DNA from: CBDDBK01 sp965225715
GTDB lineage: Bacteria; Bacteroidota; Bacteroidia; Cytophagales; Flammeovirgaceae
Direction of reading: 5' to 3'
Assembly: GCA_965225715.1 (NCBI GenBank)
Contig: CBDDBK010000002.1
Coordinates: 992,001 to 1,056,000, forward strand
DNA length: 64,000 bases
Below are positions 54,812 to 63,832 of the stretch, piece by piece. Each line of letters starts with the position of its first letter. Positions within the stretch are counted from its first letter, which is position 1. A program made the translations under genes and the position numbers. Below the pieces are notes generated by a model, which worked only from the letters and a program-made list of their open reading frames with translations, had not been told where the DNA came from and did not search any database.

Positions 54812-55726
54812 TCAGCGCTTGCGCCCTAATTTTATAATTTCTTGAACGCGTTTTTCAGAAATATTTAGGGCTTTAGCGATGATAGGAGATGAAATATTTT
54901 CTTTGTACAATCCAAGTACCGATTCTATTTCTTTTTTTTCAATACCTTCGGCTCTGCCTTTTTCAATGCCTTCGGCTCTGCCTTTTTCAATTCCTTTTTC
55001 AATTCCTCTTTCAATTCCTTTTTCTATATGCTCTTCCTCAAGTGATAAACCCATAGAAATATCGTCCCAGTATCTATCATAGACTTCTAATTCTTGTGGA
55101 GTAAAACTAGACTCCTCAAGGATTTCAGAAGCCTTGCCAATTTCGGGATGATTTTTTAGATCCTCGGAGATTTTACTCGCCCCATCCCTTATCTCCGTTA
55201 AAAAACGAAGCCATAAAATCATTATTTTTTTATCCGATAAGCTAATGGGTTTAAACTTGCGTAATTCAATAAAGACTACCTCTATAAATTTTAGCTTATC
55301 TTCGGGATGCCTATAGTGGGTCATAGGATAATAATGGTAATAATCTTCATAATCAGTAAAATTAGAGTTGACTAAACTCAAGGCATAGACGGGCATTAAT
55401 TTCATGTACTGGCTACCTCGCTTTATTTGAGAGGAATAGGCCTTGGCGGCATTCAAATAAGTGCGTAATCGAAAACTTTCTGACCAGTACCCTTGCATTT
55501 CAACAATGAATTGCCGCTTCTTATTATCTTTACATTTTACGTCTACAGTTGTGTTTTTTTTATCCGGACTACGTGGGACTTGCTCAGCAGATAAATATTC
55601 TAAACTCGTAATCACTTGTCCTGCCTCTAAAGGCAAAAGGGCATTCAAAAAACTGATTAACAAATCGGGATGGTCTCTAAAAATCTTTTTAAAGGTTAAA
55701 TCATTTTTGGGGTCTAAATATTTCAT
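54812..55726 (-). CDS. Rpn-family PD-(D/E)XK nuclease
   Basis: A 304-residue protein of the recombination-promoting nuclease (Rpn/PDDEXK_2) family, often labelled putative transposase. MKYLDPKNDLTFKKIFRDHP is the typical start. The catalytic pattern is D62 in TTVDVKCKD and E76-x-Q78 in FIVEMQGYW, with the usual Gln in place of Lys. Near the end comes a repeated segment (EKGIERGIEKGIEKGRAEG, residues about 227-257) followed by a small helix-turn-helix-like tail (ISSPIIAKALNISEKRVQEI). The tandem EKG units are coded by short DNA repeats and can vary in number. Rpn proteins cut DNA and promote RecA-independent recombination. It is followed downstream by the palindrome and the caspase gene. Confidence 0.87.
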   Translation of the reverse strand: MKYLDPKNDLTFKKIFRDHPDLLISFLNALLPLEAGQVITSLEYLSAEQVPRSPDKKNTTVDVKCKDNKKRQFIVEMQGYWSESFRLRTYLNAAKAYSSQIKRGSQYMKLMPVYALSLVNSNFTDYEDYYHYYPMTHYRHPEDKLKFIEVVFIELRKFKPISLSDKKIMILWLRFLTEIRDGASKISEDLKNHPEIGKASEILEESSFTPQELEVYDRYWDDISMGLSLEEEHIEKGIERGIEKGIEKGRAEGIEKGRAEGIEKKEIESVLGLYKENISSPIIAKALNISEKRVQEIIKLGRKR

Positions 55727-55844
55727 TCGATAAGCCGATTAATGATCAGAAACTAACTAAACTATCTAAATTTTAAAACTCTATACTAAGCAATTTTTTT
55801 AAAAACCCCAAGAAAAACAAAAACCTTTTTTTAATTGACTCACA

Positions 55845-55866
55845 GCTGTCAGGTCGACCTGACAGC
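55845..55866. repeat. Perfect 22-bp palindrome
   Basis: GCTGTCAGGTC followed directly by GACCTGACAGC. TGTCAGGTCGACCTGACA-type palindromes are another widespread small repeat of Bacteroidota. It lies upstream of the Rpn gene. Confidence 0.85.
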
Positions 55867-55944
55867 CGTAGCCCTCAAATTAAACAGCCACCTGCGGGGT
55901 TTGAGGTAAAAATTTGCCGAAGCATTGTTCTAAAAAACCCAACT

Positions 55945-56050
55945 TTAATAATATTCCAAAACCCGCTCTGTAATTCCTATCGGTGTTTCCACTTCATTTT
56001 TAACTTTAAATTCCGTCTTTTTTATCCAGTTGCCTTTGGAATCATAGTTG
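55945..56050 (-). pseudogene. C-terminal remnant of a YD-type protein
   Basis: The minus strand reads FNYDSKGNWIKKTEFKVKNE, then VETPIGITERVLEYY and a stop. This is the recurrent C-terminal end (F-x-Y-D-x-x-G-N-W-x-K) of Bacteroidota proteins with YD-like repeats. It is fused out of frame to the broken Rpn gene upstream, so the two came together by a deletion. Confidence 0.55.
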
Positions 56051-56330
56051 AAAATTTGGCTTTTTGAATCTCTATAAGAACGTGTTTAGTCCCTTGGTCT
56101 GTTTTAATTTTAGCTGAAAAATCAAGTCTATAAACAGCGATATTCTTCAGAATTTCCATTTTGGCATCCTCTTTTTCAGAGCTAAGAGTCGTGGCATACT
56201 CTTGAGGTTCAAAATGGAGTTCTAAGATGGTTAAACCTGTAATTTTGGATATGAGTAATTTGGCTATTTTACTATCATCCATTAGATACTTAAAAACAAC
56301 ATCATATATAGGGTTGGCGATATAAATCAT
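56022..56330 (-). pseudogene. Truncated Rpn-family nuclease
   Basis: The 102-residue frame holds the N-terminal half of an Rpn-type nuclease: MIYIANPIYDVVFKYLMDDS, the D in VYRLDFSAKIK and E-x-Q in HVLIEIQKAK. The ORF ends STMIPKATG where the sequence switches into the YD-type remnant. The second half of the nuclease is missing. Confidence 0.75.
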
Positions 56331-56404
56331 AAAATTGGAAGAATTTTAAATATTTTATTATCAATATATTAAAAACTTGTAAACTATTAATTTATAAAAA
56401 CCCA

Positions 56405-57340
56405 CTATTTCAAGCTATTAAATGTATCAATTACGTGAGACTTATCTTTTAAAAGCTGGGCTTTTAATTCGGTAATTGAGGAAAATTTTTGTTCGTCTCT
56501 TATCTTTTTTATAAATTGAATATCAATATTTTGATTGTAAATATTTTGATTAAAATTAAAAATATTTACTTCTATTGATAAATTTCCATCTTTCTGAACG
56601 GTTGGTTTATGACCAATATTTAACATTCCGTCATAAGTTTTTCTTTCATGACTTACTTGAACAGCATAACTTCCTATTTTGGGAATTATTTTTTTTTGGT
56701 TTTCTATCAATAAATTAGCTGTAGGGTAATTTATTTTATGCCCCATACCATTGCCTTTAATAACTTTTCCTGATAAAGAAAAATGATAACCTAAAAGTTG
56801 ATTGGCTAAATCTATATTTCCATTAATCAATGCTTTACGTATAGATGTAGAATTAATTTTAGTACCATCCATTTTTTGTTGATTGACTTGTTTAAAACTA
56901 AAAGTGTACTCATTTTGGTGTTCCTTTAAATAGTTAAAAGAACCTTCTTGATTTTTCCCAAAATGATGATTGTAACCAATTATAAAAGTATGAACTCCTA
57001 ATTTATTTATTAAAATATTTTTAATAAAGTCCTTGGCTGTTAGTTTAGAAAACTTTTTATCAAAAAAAATATTTATTAAATAATCTATTCCAAAGTTTGC
57101 TATCCTGCTGTGCTTCTCTTGATAAGTATTGAGTAAAAAAAATGAACTGTCAGGATAAAGAACATGACGCGGGTGTGGTGAAAATGTTAACACAACACTC
57201 TGTTTTTTTTTTTTTTTTGCTTCATTTTTGAGTTGTGTCAATATTTTTTGATGTCCCAAATGCACTCCATCAAAAGCACCGGTTGTAACAACTGTATTTT
57301 CTAAAGCCTCAAAACTATCTAAACCATACAGAAGCTTCAT
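56405..57340 (-). CDS. ribF: Bifunctional riboflavin kinase/FAD synthetase
   Basis: It converts riboflavin to FMN and FAD. The N-terminal FAD synthetase half shows TTGAFDGVHLGHQKIL, YNHHFGKNQEGSF and STSIRKALINGNIDLAN; the riboflavin kinase half begins with SGKVIKGNGMGHKINYPTAN and contains MLNIGHKPTV...IEVNIFNF. Length 311 is normal. An unusual run of 16 Ts on the plus strand (57203-57218) encodes a lysine run after KNEA in the first domain and is a likely slippage site. It is divergent from the biotin carrier gene. The product feeds flavoenzymes such as CoaBC. Confidence 0.95.
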   Translation of the reverse strand: MKLLYGLDSFEALENTVVTTGAFDGVHLGHQKILTQLKNEAKKKKKQSVVLTFSPHPRHVLYPDSSFFLLNTYQEKHSRIANFGIDYLINIFFDKKFSKLTAKDFIKNILINKLGVHTFIIGYNHHFGKNQEGSFNYLKEHQNEYTFSFKQVNQQKMDGTKINSTSIRKALINGNIDLANQLLGYHFSLSGKVIKGNGMGHKINYPTANLLIENQKKIIPKIGSYAVQVSHERKTYDGMLNIGHKPTVQKDGNLSIEVNIFNFNQNIYNQNIDIQFIKKIRDEQKFSSITELKAQLLKDKSHVIDTFNSLK

Positions 57341-57601
57341 GATAAGTTATACTACTTGATAAATTAAAATCTTTATTAAATTAAAAATAACATGTAATAT
57401 TAGAAAAAATAAATAATTTGAATAGTAAATTTGGAATGTATTAAAACTAATCATTAGAAATTAAGAGTTACAAATTAGGAATTAAGAAAATATAATCGTG
57501 CAGATCAGTTTTTTAATTTACAAAATCTAAAATTACAACTCTTTTATATATAATTAATTATAAACATATTTTGAATTATCGTAATTTAAATACCAAAGGT
57601 T

Positions 57602-58123
57602 ATGGGCATCTGGAAAGTTAACATTAATGCAGAAACATATAGCTTAGAAAAACGTACAACGCATTTAAAAGAAGAACTATATATTGATAATGTGATTTCT
57701 GAAAAGGTTGATATTCAGAAAATTAATCCTTACTTATTCCATATATTATTGAAAGACAATTCTTTTAATATTCGTATTTTGAAACAAGATAAAATAGCTA
57801 AAACTTTTGAAGTTATGATCAACACTAAAATTGTAACTATAGCTTTAAAAGATTCTACAGATTTGCTTTTAGAACGCCTTAATTTACAAAACTGTTCATC
57901 TATAAATACAGATAAAACGCTTAAAGCACCGATGCCTGGTTTGGTATTGGAAATAGCTGTGAAGGCAGGTGATAAAGTGATAAAAGGACAAAAGTTGATT
58001 ATTCTTGAAGCAATGAAAATGGAAAATGTACTTGAAGCCTCCAAAGAAGGTATAATTAAAATAATTCATATAGAAAAAAATACTAATGTCGAAAAAAATG
58101 CGGAGCTGATAACTTTTGCCTAA
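57602..58123 (+). CDS. Biotin carboxyl carrier protein
   Basis: A 173-residue biotin/lipoyl-domain protein. The biotinylation motif ILEAMKMENVLEA carries K139, and LKAPMPGLVLEIAVKAGDKV is the usual start of the domain at about 108. The N-terminal 100 residues are the long linker region characteristic of the Bacteroidota acyl-CoA carboxylase (propionyl/acetyl-CoA) biotin-carrier subunit; accC and the carboxyltransferase are not adjacent in the window. The stop codon TAA is immediately followed by the ATG of rnhB, so the two are translated as a pair. Start MGIWKVNINAETYSLEK. Confidence 0.88.
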   Translation: MGIWKVNINAETYSLEKRTTHLKEELYIDNVISEKVDIQKINPYLFHILLKDNSFNIRILKQDKIAKTFEVMINTKIVTIALKDSTDLLLERLNLQNCSSINTDKTLKAPMPGLVLEIAVKAGDKVIKGQKLIILEAMKMENVLEASKEGIIKIIHIEKNTNVEKNAELITFA

Positions 58124-58699
58124 ATGTTAAAATCATATTATCATAAAATAAGGATAGAAGCTGGTTTAGATGAAGTTGGAAGAGGTTGTTTGGCAGGACC
58201 TGTAGTGGTTGCTGCTGTTATTTTACCCAAAGATTTTGAATGTAAAAAATTAAAAGATTCAAAACGATGTAGCCCTAAACTTAGAGAAGAATTAGCTGGA
58301 AGTATTCGTCAAAAGGCGGTATCTTATGCTGTTGAATTTGGGACAATTCAAGAAATTGATAGTTTAAACATTTCAAATGCAACTTTTCTAGCTATGGATA
58401 GAGCAGTACTTAAACTAATACCACCACCCCAGCATTTACTAGTTGATGGTCATTATTTTAGAACTCAAAATACTATCTCATATACCCCAATTGTCAAAGG
58501 CGATAATCTTTATGCAAATATTGCAGCGGCTTCTATTTTGGCTAAAACGTCCCGTGATAATTATATGAAAATCCTTTCATACCGTTACCCAAATTATAAA
58601 TGGCAAAATAATAAAGGTTACCCTACACCCGAACATAAAAAAGCCATAAATACTTGGGGTAGAACAAACTATCATCGCAAACATTATCGAGTTAACTAA
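58124..58699 (+). CDS. rnhB: Ribonuclease HII
   Basis: It cuts RNA in DNA:RNA hybrids and at single ribonucleotides. The catalytic D16 and E17 lie in AGLDEVGRGCLAGPVVVAAV, and the DG motif in LLVDGHYF supplies a further aspartate. PIVKGDNLYANIAAASILAK is conserved. The ATG at 58124 directly follows the stop codon of the biotin carrier gene with no gap. Length 191 is normal. Confidence 0.95.
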   Translation: MLKSYYHKIRIEAGLDEVGRGCLAGPVVVAAVILPKDFECKKLKDSKRCSPKLREELAGSIRQKAVSYAVEFGTIQEIDSLNISNATFLAMDRAVLKLIPPPQHLLVDGHYFRTQNTISYTPIVKGDNLYANIAAASILAKTSRDNYMKILSYRYPNYKWQNNKGYPTPEHKKAINTWGRTNYHRKHYRVN

Positions 58700-58787
58700 T
58701 AGTTAAGAAGTATGAATAACGAATAAATACTTTAGTGTTCTTTTTAAGATAGTTGATTAATTTTTAGGATTTTATACTTCATACTTT

Positions 58788-59186
58788 CTAATTACTAACA
58801 ATGCGATTAGTAATTTTTTCTATAATTTGATGAAAACTGCTATCAATAATAGAAAAATTAAGTTCTTTTTTAGCTGAATAAATAAAAGCTAAAGCAGAGA
58901 TAGTAGAAGTTATATTTTTTGAGTAGAGGATATGTTTTTTAGTTCTGTAAGCTTCTCGAATTCTCCGTTTAAGTTTATTACGCTGAACGGACTTAGGAAT
59001 CTTTTTTTTGGATACAGAAATTAGTATGGGTATAAAATCTCGACTTGCAGGTGTCTTGTCAAATAGGACTACAACTTTAAAAGGGTATAAAAAAAAAGTT
59101 ATATCTGGTTTTTTAAAAAGTTGTTCAATTAAACTCTTTTGACATAACCTTTCTTTTTTTGAAAAACCATACTTTTTTTTACTCAT
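58788..59186 (-). CDS. rnpA: Ribonuclease P protein component
   Basis: The protein part of RNase P, which matures tRNA 5' ends. RLCQKSLIEQLFKKPDITFF is the N-terminal substrate-binding region, and the RNR-type motif is RNKLKRRIREAYRTKK. Length 132 is normal for the phylum. The start codon at 59186 lies inside the rpmH gene: rpmH and rnpA overlap by 8 bp on the same strand, as in other bacteria. Confidence 0.93.
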   Translation of the reverse strand: MSKKKYGFSKKERLCQKSLIEQLFKKPDITFFLYPFKVVVLFDKTPASRDFIPILISVSKKKIPKSVQRNKLKRRIREAYRTKKHILYSKNITSTISALAFIYSAKKELNFSIIDSSFHQIIEKITNRIVSN

Positions 59187-59322
59187 CAGAAACGGTTAAC
59201 CTTTTTCTACCTTTGGCTCTTCTGCGAGCAAGAATATTTCTTCCAGATGCTGTTTTCATACGTTCTCTAAAACCATGTTTATTTTTTCTTTTGCGTAAAG
59301 ACGGTTGAAATGTTCTTTTCAT
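59179..59322 (-). CDS. rpmH: Large ribosomal subunit protein bL34
   Basis: Read directly from the minus strand: MKRTFQPSLRKRKNKHGFRE, then RMKTASGRNILARRRAKGRK and RLTVSDE, 47 residues, the complete bL34 sequence. The TAA stop overlaps the rnpA start region, the normal rpmH-rnpA order. Confidence 0.96.
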   Translation of the reverse strand: MKRTFQPSLRKRKNKHGFRERMKTASGRNILARRRAKGRKRLTVSDE

Positions 59323-59565
59323 CGTTTTTTTAAATAATTTAAATATAATTTACTGCTCAGAATACACCTTTATATATATAATCAGGGTGGAAGGCAAAAA
59401 TAGCTATATATTTTTTTAATATATAATTTTCTTAGTTCTTTTTTTGCAAAAAATCTTTTAGTTTTGGAAGTTATATAAAAAAAATCCTTTATTATATTTC
59501 TATTAACTTAGATCTAAATTTAAAATTTAACTATCTATTAATCAATAATATATAAATTTAATAAA

Positions 59566-60851
59566 ATGAAAAAAATCCTGTTTTTACTATTTTGTATTTT
59601 GGTGTATTCAAATGTGTTTTCCCAAAAAAATTACTTGCCCGGTTATATTATCAATAATGAAAAAGATACTATTAAAGGCTATATAAATTACAGAAATTGG
59701 AATATTAATCCTAAAAAAATATCTTTTCGTGGCACAAATAAAAAAAGACTATTGTTTATAAGGCTGATGAGATAAAGGCTTTCCATGTTGCTGATGAAAT
59801 TTATATTAGCGCTATTATAGACCGTGAAATTACTTCTTTAGAAAGGATAGAAACGAATCATCTCACTTTTTTCTCAGATTTATCAATAAAGCGAGATACT
59901 GTTTTTCTCCAAACATTGTTTACAGGAAGCAAAAATTTGTACTTTCATAGAAGTAAAGAAGGAAGAGATAATTTTTATATCAAAAAAGACAGTAATATTG
60001 TTTTATTGCCTCATAAAAAATATCTATATAAAGATCCTGAAAATCAAAAGATTTACTTACGAGAAGTTAATATTTACATTACTGATTTGAAACATTACTT
60101 ATCGGATTGTAAATTTGTTTGGCAAAGAAGAAATAAAATAGAATATAACAAGGAAAGCCTCCAAAACCTTTTTAAAGGTTATTATGAATGTATATTTAAA
60201 CAACCTGAATTTGAAAAGAAAAAAGAAAAGACATGGTTTGACTATGGGCTTGTAGGTGGAGTAACATCAACAACTTTAAAGTTTACAGGTAATAGTATTT
60301 TTTATAGAGATCTTAGCAGTTTTGATTTCTCTTATTCTTTGAATCCCACTTTGGGCTTCTTTTTAAAAATAATCCCTCCACGTAGTTTTCGGCGTTGGTC
60401 TTTGTATAATGAATTAGCCTTTAAACGCTATAAGGTTAGTAACAATCCAGGCGGTACTATAACTCTTATTGCAAGCCTACCAGGATTTGGTATCAATACA
60501 ATTGCCCAAGATCAGATTTATATTGGTAATATAATGCGGTATAAGTTTTTTAGACGACAAAGTATTTTTTATTTTGGATATGGTTTTTCTCAAAATCTTA
60601 CAATTGGTAAAATAAATACAAATACTACAATAAATAGGAATACTCAAGTTACTACAGTAATAGAGGCAGTTCCAAGTATAAAAAATTACCAAATAGGATT
60701 TATCTGTGAATTAGGAGTAAAATTCAAACATTTTGGTCTTAACTTTCGATATGAAAGACAAGAGCGTATTTCAAATATTATTGAGTTGCCTTCAAGAACT
60801 CTTATATATTCTTTTTTATTGATGTACCAAATTAATAAATTCAAAAAGTAG
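59566..60851 (+). pseudogene. Frameshifted outer-membrane barrel protein (possibly phase-variable)
   Basis: The gene opens with a signal peptide (ILFLLFCILVYSNVFSQ) and NYLPGYIINNEKDTIKGYIN, a start found in many Bacteroidota outer-membrane proteins. It then breaks at an A7 run (59740-59746): the upstream frame ends at RLLFIRLMR, while the frame starting KTIVYKADEIKAFHVADEIY continues without stops to 60851 and encodes a long barrel domain (YELGFICELGVKF-type strands; NFRYERQERISN). A single-base slip in the run would restore a 428-residue protein. Whether the shift is fixed, a sequencing artefact or phase variation is open. Function unknown. Confidence 0.75.
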
Positions 60852-60982
60852 AAAAGTCATAGTTTTTAGTGATGTTGTAAACAATAGGGGTTTATCTCTC
60901 AATAACAGGTTGTTTAATTTAATAGATATGGTTTAAAATTACTACTTTGGGTTTCATAAAGAAGGTATCCTATCTATTTAGA

Positions 60983-61067
60983 CCTTTGCACCATTCAATG
61001 TAATAAAAATTTGATTATCAGCGTTTTATAAAAAAAATAATTACTTGATTATAAAATAGTTATAAAA
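60983..61067 (+). repeat. Dispersed repeat pair R2, copy 2
   Basis: CCTTTGCACCATTCAATGTA with AAAATTTGATTATCAG and ACTTGATTATAAAATAGTTA; matches 6606-6702 over its whole length with a short gap. Confidence 0.75.
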
Positions 61068-61111
61068 TAATCTTTAATACTTTTGTCCTATACTTAGATA
61101 AATAATATTGT

Positions 61112-61215
61112 TATAGCCTGGCTATTAAGAATAAGGAGAGAATATTTTCTCATCGCCAATGATTTAAATATCTAAAGAATCCTTTTTCTACTTTATTCTA
61201 TTTCAGATGACTATA
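61112..61215 (+). repeat. Dispersed intergenic repeat, long copy
   Basis: It begins TATAGCCTGGCTATTAAG, has AAGAATCCTTTTTCTACT in the middle and ends TTTCAGATGACTATA. It is about 10 bp longer than the main form and lies between the frameshifted protein and the end of rfbB. Confidence 0.75.
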
Positions 61216-61221
61216 TAACTT

Positions 61222-62241
61222 TCAATTATTTATTTTCCGAAGATACCATTTAAGCGTAATTTCCAAGCCTTTTTCAAAAGGGGTTTGTGGCGTCCAAGAG
61301 AGGTGTTTGGTTATTTTGCTATGGTCTATGGCATAGCGTCTGTCGTGACCTGCCCTATCTTCCACAAAATCAATATAGCTTTCGTATTTATGGTCTTTTT
61401 CCAAAGGTTTTAACCGATCTAAGAGTCTGCAAATTTTTACGGCAATATCGATATTTTTGATTTCAGTATCTCCGCCTATGGCATAGGTTTCTCCAAGCCC
61501 GCCTTCATGAAAAACCAAATCTATAGCTTTGCAATGGTCTTCGACAAAAAGCCAATCTCTAATATTACTGCCGTCCCCATAAATAGGAATCGGTTTTTGG
61601 GCAAGTGCCTTGCGTATGATAGTGGGAATAAGTTTTTCGGGATGTTGGTGAGGTCCATAATTATTGGAACAATTGCTTATTACCGTCTGAAGTCCGTATG
61701 TCTTTGTATACGCTCTAACCAACATGTCGGCAGAAGCTTTAGAAGCGCTGTAAGGGCTATTTGGGGCATAGGGGGTCTCTTCGGTAAAAAACCCAGTTTG
61801 TCCTAAAGAACCGTAAACTTCATCGGTAGAAATATGATGAAAACGTGCTTGAGTATATTCGGATTTTCGTTGAAAAGGTTGCGCTAACCAGTATTTTCGA
61901 GCTGTTTCTAAAAGATTAAATGTCCCGCCGATATTCGTATCTATAAAAGGTTTGGGGCCTGAGATTGAATTATCCACATGAGATTCTGCGGCAAAATGAA
62001 TAATACCTTGTATAGAATAATTTTGAAAAATAGAATCTATATTTTGAAGTGTATTAATATCTTTATTGACAAATACATAACGCTCACTATCTTCAACTTC
62101 TTTTAAATAATTCCTATTGGCAGCATAGGTTAATATATCGATATTAATAACCTTACAGTTCTGATATTTTTTGAGTAAGTAATTTATAAAATTAGAGCCT
62201 ATAAATCCTGCGCCGCCTGTGATTAAAATACATTTTTCCAT
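61222..62241 (-). CDS. rfbB: dTDP-glucose 4,6-dehydratase
   Basis: It makes dTDP-4-keto-6-deoxyglucose for surface polysaccharide synthesis. The NAD-binding GGAGFIGSN is at residues 9-17. The active-site region is STDEVYGSLGQTGFFTEE, and Y-x3-K lies in YSASKASADMLVRAY. AESHVDNSI and NNYGPHQHPEKLIPTIIRKA are diagnostic for RfbB over other epimerases. Length 339 is normal. rfbA, rfbC and rfbD, usual cluster partners, are not in the window. The gene has less AT-rich stretches and a clean frame. Confidence 0.95.
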   Translation of the reverse strand: MEKCILITGGAGFIGSNFINYLLKKYQNCKVINIDILTYAANRNYLKEVEDSERYVFVNKDINTLQNIDSIFQNYSIQGIIHFAAESHVDNSISGPKPFIDTNIGGTFNLLETARKYWLAQPFQRKSEYTQARFHHISTDEVYGSLGQTGFFTEETPYAPNSPYSASKASADMLVRAYTKTYGLQTVISNCSNNYGPHQHPEKLIPTIIRKALAQKPIPIYGDGSNIRDWLFVEDHCKAIDLVFHEGGLGETYAIGGDTEIKNIDIAVKICRLLDRLKPLEKDHKYESYIDFVEDRAGHDRRYAIDHSKITKHLSWTPQTPFEKGLEITLKWYLRKINN

Positions 62242-62295
62242 CTCGATAATTACAAATGAACAATTTACAAAATATTAAAATTAAAAATACAGTGG

Positions 62296-62389
62296 TATAG
62301 CAATGCTATTTTTATCTCAGAAATGGGCATTTTCGAAATCAAGATGTTAAATTCTTTCAAAAATCCTTTTCCTATTTGAAAAGACTATA
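62296..62389 (+). repeat. Dispersed intergenic repeat, full copy
   Basis: It begins TATAGCAATGCTATTTTTAT, has CTCAGAAATGGGCATTTTC and ends TATTTGAAAAGACTATA. Both ends and the inner palindrome are intact. Confidence 0.88.
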
Positions 62390-62442
62390 TTAAAACAATT
62401 ATTTGGACTTTATATAAAAAAAAGATTTTTAAGAGGTTTATG

Positions 62443-63783
62443 TTAATACTCTTCTTGGGTTTTTAAGGTCATTTCAATTTTATTAATACGCGAGGTGTGC
62501 ATAGATAAAATTTTGAAAATACAATCATTATTTTCTATAGTATCATTAATTTTAGGTAGGTTTTTATGGATAGCAATAAAGTAGCCACCTAGTGTTTCAT
62601 AATCGCCTTCGGGTAGAGAAAAAGGTAATTTTTCGTTAAGCGCTGAAATTTTATATCGCGCACTAACATGGTAGGTATTTTTGTCTTTTTGTTTCAAATC
62701 CAATTGGTCAAAATAATCGTGTTCATCATTTATTTCACCTATAATCGCTTCGACAATATCTTCTAAAGTGATAATTCCTGCTGTTCCTCCAAATTCATCG
62801 ACGACTAGGGCTAGACTTTTTTTATTATTTGTAAAAGTGGTTATGACATTATGTAACCAACTGCTTTCAGTAACTATCATGATGTCATTGAGCATATCAC
62901 CGATGATTTCTGGTTTTTTAAAAAAATCCAATACATGACAATAACCAATTATACTTTCTATATTTTCTCTATAAACTAAAATTCGAGATTTTCCTGTTTT
63001 AATAAATACTTTTTTTGTTTCTTCTATAGAAGTATTATAGTTTACAGCTACGATTTCGTTGCGAGGAATCATACAATTTCTGACTTTTAAAGACGTAAAA
63101 TCAATGATTTTTTGAAAGATTTTTTTATCCAATATTGTATCCTCTTTTTGATTTTCAGCTAAAGATTGAAAGGAAGCGGTATGGTCATTTTCATCAACAG
63201 TATCCACATTATTTAAAAAACTACCCAAATCTTGAACGCTTAAAGTAGATTGTTTTTGTTCGGATATACCCATCTGTTTTTTATATTTAAAAAGCAGAAT
63301 ATTAGTGAGTTTTGTTACAACCCAAGATAGAGGATAGAGAATGTAATAACATAATTTTATGGGGATACTCAAAAGAAGTAAGAGTCTGCGTGGATTGGTT
63401 AATGAAATACTCTTAGGTATAAATTCAGCACTTACTAAAACTATCAAAGTTGATATAGAGGTACTGATTAGGAGGCTGACTATTCTTTTTAAACCAGAAA
63501 AACTATTTAGTATCAAATAACTATCTAACCAATTAAGTATAGAAGGGTCAAAAGTTTTAGCCATAAAACTACTATATATAACTAAGCTAATTGTATTGCC
63601 AATTAATATAGTAGTTATAAAAAAGTCAGAGTTTTGAAAAAAAGGTATTATGAGTTGAGCATAAAAATTGCTTTTTTCTTCTACCTTAATCGATAATTTA
63701 TTTACTGACAAAAAAGCTATTTCTATAGATGAAAAAATAGCTGATAAAGACAACGCTAAAACAATAACAACGTAATTAGTCAT
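62443..63783 (-). CDS. CNNM/CorC-family transporter-associated protein (GldE-like)
   Basis: A 446-residue protein: an N-terminal DUF21 membrane domain of four segments (AIFSSIEIAFLSVNKLSIKV, TTILIGNTISLVIYSSF, SASTLIVLVSAEFIPKSISL), a pair of CBS domains (about 225-350; VRNCMIPRNEIVAVNYN and GTAGIITLEDIVEAIIGEIN) and a C-terminal CorC/HlyC domain. Hemolysin-C-type annotations exist, but this family is linked to Mg2+/Co2+ efflux. GldE of Bacteroidota gliding motility has the same build, and the N-terminal sequence is compatible, but gldD, ssb and mutY are not adjacent. The exact member cannot be settled. Confidence 0.82.
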   Translation of the reverse strand: MTNYVVIVLALSLSAIFSSIEIAFLSVNKLSIKVEEKSNFYAQLIIPFFQNSDFFITTILIGNTISLVIYSSFMAKTFDPSILNWLDSYLILNSFSGLKRIVSLLISTSISTLIVLVSAEFIPKSISLTNPRRLLLLLSIPIKLCYYILYPLSWVVTKLTNILLFKYKKQMGISEQKQSTLSVQDLGSFLNNVDTVDENDHTASFQSLAENQKEDTILDKKIFQKIIDFTSLKVRNCMIPRNEIVAVNYNTSIEETKKVFIKTGKSRILVYRENIESIIGYCHVLDFFKKPEIIGDMLNDIMIVTESSWLHNVITTFTNNKKSLALVVDEFGGTAGIITLEDIVEAIIGEINDEHDYFDQLDLKQKDKNTYHVSARYKISALNEKLPFSLPEGDYETLGGYFIAIHKNLPKINDTIENNDCIFKILSMHTSRINKIEMTLKTQEEY

Positions 63784-63832
63784 ATAGACTTAAGGTACAG
63801 CAGAATCAGGAGAGTAATAATATTTTTATTAT

